DNA of 64,000 nt from Shewanella hanedai (lineage in GTDB: Bacteria > Pseudomonadota > Gammaproteobacteria > Enterobacterales > Shewanellaceae): positions 62,001-126,000 of the forward strand of contig NZ_VKGK01000011.1 in the NCBI RefSeq assembly GCF_007197645.1, in the 5' to 3' direction. The translations under genes were made by a program, and so were the position numbers. This document shows, piece by piece, positions 59,914 through 64,000 of the stretch. Within the stretch, counting starts at the first letter, position 1. Every line of letters begins with the position of its first letter. The notes beneath the pieces are model-generated. The model did no database searches. It was given only the letters and a program-made list of their open reading frames with translations, and had not been told where the DNA came from.

Positions 59914-60267
59914 TCATTGTTCACTTAGTAAATTATCCAAATCATCAAAAATCATTATTAATGGCTGCAAATGGGACTGAGCGTTCCATACATGATGCGC
60001 CATCGGCGCGATTGAAATACTTGAGGGAAGTGCACTCTTCGATATTATCAACTGATTCATCTTGGGAATGAAAATAAATTGCACCCAATTCTCAAATGAC
60101 ATCACCTCACAGCTAAAAGGAGAGGTGTTAGCCATCGCTTCTTGAGAAGGGGCCTCCTTTGACCATAAACCATGAACCTTAAGTTCATCCTCTAACTGGC
60201 ACAGTTTTTCAGTTGTCTTTATATACAGCACGGCATAAACCTTTTTACACTCTAATTTGGTACTCAT
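59914..60267 (-). CDS. yqcC: YqcC family protein (DUF446)
   Basis: 117 residues from the ATG at 60267. The pattern QLEDELKVHGLWS, SPFSCEVMSFENWVQFIFIPKM and a C-terminal LPSSISIAPMAHHVW matches YqcC, a small all-alpha protein of unknown function always seen near truC. It overlaps the longest possible truC frame and ends 23 bases before the preferred truC start. No strong ribosome site is visible. Confidence 0.85.
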   Translation of the reverse strand: MSTKLECKKVYAVLYIKTTEKLCQLEDELKVHGLWSKEAPSQEAMANTSPFSCEVMSFENWVQFIFIPKMNQLIISKSALPSSISIAPMAHHVWNAQSHLQPLIMIFDDLDNLLSEQ

Positions 60268-60356
60268 ATTTAACACACAATAATATCATCTCAACCCACT
60301 TCTCCCTATAATACCCATTATATTAAAAAGCAGATCATCGGTGTTACGGCAGGAAA

Positions 60357-61370
60357 ATGACAGAAATAACGACCCTTACTCAGTTCTTATCAACAGCGAA
60401 TACTCAATTTCAAGTCTATGACATGGGAAGAAGGGTGCAACAGATTGATATGCAAGAATTTCAGCAGATTGAGGAGCTAACCACACCTTATCCAGCCCCT
60501 ATTTTAGGGCATGCTCAATTTGCCATTGTTTTTTGGGATGCAAGCCAGCAACATTATATCTGGTTTCTAAAGCTACCTTTGGATGAACGCGGTTTACTGT
60601 CACCCGCTCCCAGAACGCAATTTATTAGAATGATTATTGAGGCATTAGGCCGGGATCCTTCGCAGGTACTCTCTGAGGAACAACAGCAGAAGTTAGCTAA
60701 TCACCCATTTTCATTTAAGCCTACATCAGAAAAGTTGGCTCTTTTTAATGCATTGGTGAAAAAGCAGCTTGAACAAAAAGCCTCTCCACAATATGAATTC
60801 GCCTATCAATATCTTTCTAAACAAGTAAAGGCTGAAAACTGGCAAGAGATTGGACTGCAAGGCATTGCAGACATCTGTGTGCGCGCCGATGAACTCGATC
60901 ATCTTACCGTTCTGATTAATAGCTTTGACTATGCAAGTACTGAAGTGCAAGTGGCTGTATGCCAGTGTCTCGAACACTTAGCTGTCGATGAACAATTGGC
61001 TGACACCATATTGAAAAAGTTGATCGCTGCCGATAATGAGCTAAAACCTTATTATCTGCGTGCCCTTGCCTCAGATGAAGCAAAATCTTCAGCTGGGATA
61101 TCGCACCTTGCAGAGCTCAATTTACTTGATGCTAATGCCCTCATCACCATCGCAGCCCGCAACTGGGCAGCGTTAAAAGATGATCACACTCGAAGCACCT
61201 TCCTCGAAGCCCTTGCCGCTCAGGAACAACACTTCTTTAATCAAATTTTTGCTGATATTGTAGCGATACCAGTATTGCGAATTCAGCTACTATCCGATCT
61301 TCGTAATCCAGATAGAAGTGCCATACTTTCAGCTGCTATAGGGGGATTATTTAAGGTGACAAAAGCATGA
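60357..61370 (+). CDS. DUF3549 family protein
   Basis: 337 residues without signal peptide or membrane segments. The N-terminal half (MTEITTLTQFLSTANTQFQVYDMGRR... IWFLKLPLDERGLLSPAPRTQFIRMIIEALG) is characteristic of DUF3549; the C-terminal half is mostly helical and looks HEAT-like (repeated leucine-rich helices at about 160-330). AGGAAA precedes the ATG directly. Its stop overlaps the start of the DUF3301 gene by four bases, so the two are translated together. Function unknown. Confidence 0.85.
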   Translation: MTEITTLTQFLSTANTQFQVYDMGRRVQQIDMQEFQQIEELTTPYPAPILGHAQFAIVFWDASQQHYIWFLKLPLDERGLLSPAPRTQFIRMIIEALGRDPSQVLSEEQQQKLANHPFSFKPTSEKLALFNALVKKQLEQKASPQYEFAYQYLSKQVKAENWQEIGLQGIADICVRADELDHLTVLINSFDYASTEVQVAVCQCLEHLAVDEQLADTILKKLIAADNELKPYYLRALASDEAKSSAGISHLAELNLLDANALITIAARNWAALKDDHTRSTFLEALAAQEQHFFNQIFADIVAIPVLRIQLLSDLRNPDRSAILSAAIGGLFKVTKA

Positions 61371-61756
61371 TGACCGATTTTTTATTATTTGCCGCAGTGA
61401 TCGTCATTGTCGCATTTTTTTGGCAACTTCGACAAATGGCTGAACTGAGCCGTGTTTTTGCCGACAGAGAATGCCACAAACAAAAAGTGCAGTTGTTAGC
61501 CATTGCGATGGAATCCGCCAGACCCAGTATTGGGGGCAGTAGCGGCCTAACGTGGAAGGCTAAATATCTTCTTGAGTTTAGTACTGATGGGATCAATCAA
61601 TATCGAGCACATATTTGGATGCATGGAAAGACAGTTAAAAAAGTTGACTGGCCTATTTTCCCCGAACCTGAATGGTTTGAAGCGCCTGAAGCAAGAGGAT
61701 CTGTTGGGGGGAGTTGTGGCTCTCGTGGAAGCTGTAACACAGGAAAATGTAAATAA
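61367..61756 (+). CDS. DUF3301 family membrane-anchored protein with Cys/Gly-rich tail
   Basis: 129 residues: one N-terminal membrane segment (about 4-19), then a basic, probably cytoplasmic domain (VQLLAIAMESARPSIGGSSGLTWKAKYLLEFSTDG) typical of DUF3301. The last 20 residues are unusual, with three Cys among Gly and Ser (GGSCGSRGSCNTGKCK), resembling a metal- or ligand-binding tail. It is translationally coupled to the DUF3549 gene. Function unknown. Confidence 0.83.
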   Translation: MMTDFLLFAAVIVIVAFFWQLRQMAELSRVFADRECHKQKVQLLAIAMESARPSIGGSSGLTWKAKYLLEFSTDGINQYRAHIWMHGKTVKKVDWPIFPEPEWFEAPEARGSVGGSCGSRGSCNTGKCK

Positions 61757-61800
61757 AGGCGATTGCCTAAACAAGACCAAGTTAATAAAAAACAGATAAA

Positions 61801-61829
61801 GAAAAAGCGCGGCTTCGTTGAAGTCGCGC
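61801..61829. terminator. Terminator of the CsrB-like RNA, shared with the DUF3301 gene
   Basis: GCGCGGCTTC (61807-61816) pairs with GAAGTCGCGC (61820-61829) with one wobble over a three-base loop. On the minus strand TTTTTCTTT follows, a strong U-tract; on the plus strand CCTTTATTTC follows, weaker. Confidence 0.88.
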
Positions 61830-61993
61830 CCTTTATTTCTTTTGTTAAGCAATCCAGCTATTTATTGTGCTCCCTGCACCATCCATGCGTTCAAAATGCT
61901 CCTTGCTTCATCCTTGATACTTCCATTTTTCCCTGTAACTCACTCTCTGAGTAAGTACTCATCCATGAACTCAGTAATCCATTTACTAAGCTA

Positions 61994-62151
61994 GCTCAAT
62001 CCTTAAGCGTGTCCAAATCCATCCCTGTTATATCCCTATCACTTCCTTTTGATTTCCGTGTATCTACTTATAAATAAGCAGTTACTCATCCATGTTCTCG
62101 GTTATCCTTTTACCGAGCTGGCTCAATCCTTAAGCGTGTCCAAATCCATCC
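61994..62151. repeat. Internal direct repeat within the CsrB-like RNA
   Basis: A 31-base segment is identical at 61994-62024 and 62121-62151 (offset 127). It is flanked by a further 60-70 bases of looser similarity (both copies are preceded by an ACTCATCCATG element and a GGA hairpin). It shows that part of the RNA arose by duplication, multiplying CsrA sites. Confidence 0.85.
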
Positions 62152-62525
62152 TTGTAGCATCCCTTCTGCACTATCCATGTGTCCTGTCTTCCAGACAGCA
62201 AACCTTCCATCCTGGATTGTTTAACTTTCCTAAGTCAGTACTAACACACCATCCTAGTGTGCTCCATCCTTGATAATGTCCCTATAGTGCTTTTCCCTAA
62301 GTCACTTTCGATCATCCTGATCACTGAATCCATTCATTTACCGTATGTCCGTCTACGAGTTAAATATTAGAGTAAATATGAGAAAAAATGGGGTGAGAGT
62401 AGAAATCAAGTTTTTAACTAAGATGAGTCTTAGCAGAAGAACAAACTTAATTAGTTGTTTTTAAATGATATAAATTTAAAGGTGGGGTTTATCTATTGTT
62501 ATTCTCTTCACATGTCGCACGCTCT

Positions 62526-62543
62526 TGTGAGAGATCTCTTACA
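62526..62543 (-). promoter_or_regulatory. GacA/UvrY (VarA) upstream activating box
   Basis: TGTGAGAGATCTCTTACA matches the consensus TGTAAG-N6-CTTACA with one base different. It is about 170-185 bases upstream of the estimated start of the CsrB-like RNA, a usual distance for this box. Just beyond it, GTTGTAGC (62547-62554) and GCTACAAC (62569-62576) form another dyad of unknown role. In the rest of 62357-62674 I see only AT-rich promoter-like sequence and no gene. Confidence 0.8.
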
Positions 62544-62674
62544 TCTGTTGTAGCCGTTTAGGATAACCGCTACAACCCAGTCTCAGCTTAATCCCAGCGA
62601 TTGAACTTCTCTATGTATCTTGAAGGACGAAATTTAATCCGAGTAAACATATTTAGAGGTTGATATAGCTATAT

Positions 62675-63004
62675 TTAACGACGGAAAAATTTACCGACTC
62701 GCTGTGCAAACATAAGCCAATCACCCAAGAAACTATAAAACGGATACTGAAAAGTAGCAGGTTTATTCTTCTCAAAAATAAAGTGCCCAATCCAAGCAAA
62801 TCCATAACCAACTAAAGGCAAAAGCAAAAGTTGGATCCAGTTTTGAGTCATAAGCGTTTCAATCAAAATCACTAAAATGGACAAGGTACCAATATAATGT
62901 AAGCGCCTACAGGTGGAGTTTTGGTGTTGTGATAGATAAAAGGGGTAAAAATCTTTAAAAGTTGAGTATGCTTTTTCCCCATTTAATTTAGCGGGCTCAG
63001 TCAT
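62675..63004 (-). CDS. DUF962 (Mpo1-like) membrane protein
   Basis: 109 residues from the ATG at 63004; the frame is open further upstream inside the GNAT gene, but this start opens with the family's usual N-terminus. Motifs KDFYPFYLSQHQNSTCRRLHYIGT and GYGFAWIGHFIFEKNKPATFQYPFYSFLGDW mark DUF962, with the conserved His residues of the Mpo1 dioxygenase family and two hydrophobic segments. Yeast Mpo1 alpha-oxidises 2-hydroxy fatty acids; the bacterial role is not established. It overlaps the GNAT gene by eight bases and is probably coupled to it. Confidence 0.85.
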   Translation of the reverse strand: MTEPAKLNGEKAYSTFKDFYPFYLSQHQNSTCRRLHYIGTLSILVILIETLMTQNWIQLLLLPLVGYGFAWIGHFIFEKNKPATFQYPFYSFLGDWLMFAQRVGKFFRR

Positions 63005-63644
63005 TATCGTGACCACGATAAAACAGTAATTCACCTTCAACATTGCCTATCGACAACGGCTCTAAAAGGGTAAACCCATGTTGGCTAAAAAGTTGTGCAT
63101 GGCTCGCATCACTCGCAAAAACACCGATCCCTTCCAGTTCAGGCTGTTCATCACACCAGCTTAATGCTGCTTGAACCAACTGACTTCCAAGCCCCTTCCC
63201 TTGCTCTGTAGGAGAAACCGCAATAAATTGCAAAATACCGCAATGAGGGCTTGGTAGATGTTCTAACAGTGAAGACTCTTTCTTAATCAAAGCCTGTGTT
63301 GATTGCCATCCTGTACTAATTAGCATCTTTAAACGCCAATGCCAGTATCTAGACTCCCCTAATGGAACTTGTTGAGTCACGATACAAGCAACACCAACCA
63401 TTCTGTCTGAATCGAACAACCCAATTAATGCCTGCTCTTGTTGCCATAACTCGTTGAGTTCCTCACGTATTGCCCCTCTCAACTTTTGCTCATACATGGC
63501 TAAATCGCCGGCATGTAATGAATCAATAAAGAAGGGGTCATCGTGATAGGCGTTATAGAGTATTGATGCTGCAACCCGAAGATCTTCAGCCGTTAGGTAT
63601 ACAGCTCGATAAGCTTCTAGTAATGCGTTAGCGTCTTTAGTCAT
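62997..63644 (-). CDS. GNAT-family N-acetyltransferase
   Basis: 215 residues. The acetyl-CoA-binding motif is in ISVSPTEQGKGLGSQLVQAAL-type sequence (Q-x-x-G-x-G as QGKGLGS, about 148-154), preceded by the beta-bulge segment CGILQFIAVSP; the C-terminal LFSQHGFTLLEPLS is also typical. A possible RBS-sequestering inverted repeat lies just upstream. The substrate cannot be predicted. It is followed by, and overlaps, the DUF962 gene. Confidence 0.85.
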   Translation of the reverse strand: MTKDANALLEAYRAVYLTAEDLRVAASILYNAYHDDPFFIDSLHAGDLAMYEQKLRGAIREELNELWQQEQALIGLFDSDRMVGVACIVTQQVPLGESRYWHWRLKMLISTGWQSTQALIKKESSLLEHLPSPHCGILQFIAVSPTEQGKGLGSQLVQAALSWCDEQPELEGIGVFASDASHAQLFSQHGFTLLEPLSIGNVEGELLFYRGHDND

Positions 63645-63647
63645 TAA

Positions 63648-63678
63648 TTGATAACCTTCAATCTAGAACAGTTATCAA
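63648..63678 (-). repeat. Inverted repeat overlapping the GNAT ribosome-binding region
   Basis: TTGATAAC (63648-63655) and GTTATCAA (63671-63678) are perfect 8-bp arms ending three bases before the GNAT start codon. In the minus-strand RNA the 3' arm includes the GG of the likely Shine-Dalgarno GAAGG, so a hairpin could mask it; it could equally be a DNA operator. Confidence 0.5.
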
Positions 63679-63804
63679 CCAATGTATCAAGCCCAATTGA
63701 CAGTGTAAATATTATTCAGATATGCTTTGAAAATAACCACTTTTTGTTTAAGTTTGATCCATACTCATAATAGCTAGCAAGTATCGTTATTTAAGGAGCG
63801 GTCA

Positions 63805-64000
63805 ATGGATACGACGCCACAAGATCTTAGCCATTTGTTTGAACAACTAGGCATAGATAACAGTGAAGACAATATTGACAAATTTATTGCGAGCAAGCAG
63901 ATCCCTGCCAATGTATTAATATGCCAGGCTGAGTTCTGGAGTGAATCACAGAAAAGCTTCTTAAGAGAAGCGATAGAGGAAGACGCCCAATGGTCTGAAC
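63805..64000 (+). CDS. DUF2789 family protein, 3' end cut by window
   Basis: 65 codons are visible from an ATG preceded by AAGGAG (about eight bases). The translation starts MDTTPQDLSHLFEQLGI and continues FIASKQIPANVLICQAEFWSESQKSFLREAIEED, the pattern of the short, all-helical DUF2789 proteins (about 75-80 residues in full), so only about ten residues are missing. Function unknown. It is divergent from the GNAT gene across 160 bases. Confidence 0.8.
   Translation, partial: MDTTPQDLSHLFEQLGIDNSEDNIDKFIASKQIPANVLICQAEFWSESQKSFLREAIEEDAQWSE

Larger units (their letters stand above)
61798..62356 (-). ncRNA. csrB: CsrB/CsrC-family small RNA (CsrA-sequestering)
   Basis: The 918-base gap between the DUF3301 and DUF962 genes holds no credible gene, but its minus strand has about 37 GGA triplets in roughly 530 bases (counted by eye), against very few on the plus strand. 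Many sit in hairpin loops, the form CsrA binds: CTGTCT-GGA-AGACAG (62184-62198), CTCGGT/ACCGAG around AAAAGGATA (62097-62117), CACAC/GTGTG around TAGGATG (62245-62261), GATC-AGGAT-GATC (62310-62322) and an 8-bp stem around ATGGA (61970-61990). ACAAGGATG-type sites are near the known CsrA consensus. A strong terminator ends it at about 61800 and a GacA/UvrY box lies upstream. The 5' end near 62356 is estimated. At about 560 bases it is longer than E. coli CsrB, partly through an internal duplication. It would bind CsrA dimers and relieve their repression of target messages. Confidence 0.85.

Noticed and set aside
61994..62151. Direct repeats 127 bases apart considered as a CRISPR-like or tandem repeat array
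   Set aside because: Only two copies, no regular spacer unit, no cas genes; they are an internal duplication of the small RNA.
61763..62273. Two plus-strand open frames (61763-61954 and 62049-62273) in the gap after the DUF3301 gene
   Set aside because: They are low-complexity, rich in repeated Ser/Pro/His from TCC repeats, lack ribosome sites, and lie antisense to the CsrB-like RNA that explains the repeats better.
62526..62543. The TGTGAGAGATCTCTTACA box as a CRP site
   Set aside because: Only the left half resembles TGTGA; the right half is CTTACA rather than TCACA, and the position before a GGA-rich RNA favours GacA/UvrY.

Overview
The window reads as chromosome of a marine gammaproteobacterium, most likely Shewanella. 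The grounds are the rpsB-tsf-pyrH-frr-uppS-cdsA-dxr-rseP-bamA-skp-lpx-dnaE block, the divergent map-glnD-dapD block, the yqcC-truC-yqcA block, and several small families I associate with Shewanella and Vibrio relatives (DUF3549, DUF3301, DUF3718, DUF2789). I see no rRNA, tRNA, insertion sequence, prophage or CRISPR array. The genus is an inference from gene content and order; no search was run.

Left part (1-10.3 kb): a leftward operon for a branched-chain-amino-acid-type ABC importer (livG, an AMP-dependent acyl-CoA ligase, livH, livM cut by the window edge) follows a DcaP-like porin. Next to them is a transporter-like hybrid sensor kinase (SLC5/SSS-PAS-HisKA-HATPase-REC, CrbS/MxtR type) convergent with a LuxR-type response regulator (CrbR/ErdR type). 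Together they suggest regulated uptake and CoA activation of a carboxylic acid.

10.4-23.5 kb: an accessory island that I read as D-glutamate / D-amino-acid peptide scavenging. It holds a lipoprotein N-acyl-D-amino-acid deacylase, a lipoprotein M14 carboxypeptidase, a TonB-dependent receptor, an NhaC-family antiporter, a LysR regulator (dgcR-like), dgcN (formerly DUF1611), dgcA (an enolase-superfamily racemase) and a CapA-type poly-gamma-glutamate-related protein. A 15-bp palindrome with the LysR T-N11-A form (ATAACCTNAGGTTAT) occurs at three promoter regions of the island: between the receptor and antiporter genes, before dgcN, and before the capA-like gene. It is a strong candidate for the DgcR operator.

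23.7-30.6 kb: a patatin phospholipase, an SGNH esterase, a DUF885 metallopeptidase-like protein, a Kef-type cation antiporter and a diguanylate cyclase.

30.6-50.5 kb: the essential leftward block from rpsB to tilS (translation, isoprenoid and phospholipid precursors, outer-membrane assembly, lipid A, DNA polymerase III), with several hairpins that probably set expression steps. 50.8-55.3 kb: map, glnD and dapD rightward.

55.5-64 kb: DUF3718, purU, a PTS IIBC gene overlapping yqcA, truC, yqcC, DUF3549 and DUF3301 genes, an apparently empty 0.9-kb gap, then a DUF962 gene, a GNAT acetyltransferase and a partial DUF2789 gene. The gap holds one of the clearest non-coding signals: on the minus strand at about 61798-62356 there are about 37 GGA motifs, many in hairpin loops, ending in a U-tracted terminator, with an 18-bp GacA/UvrY box upstream (62526-62543). 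This is a CsrB-family, CsrA-sequestering small RNA.
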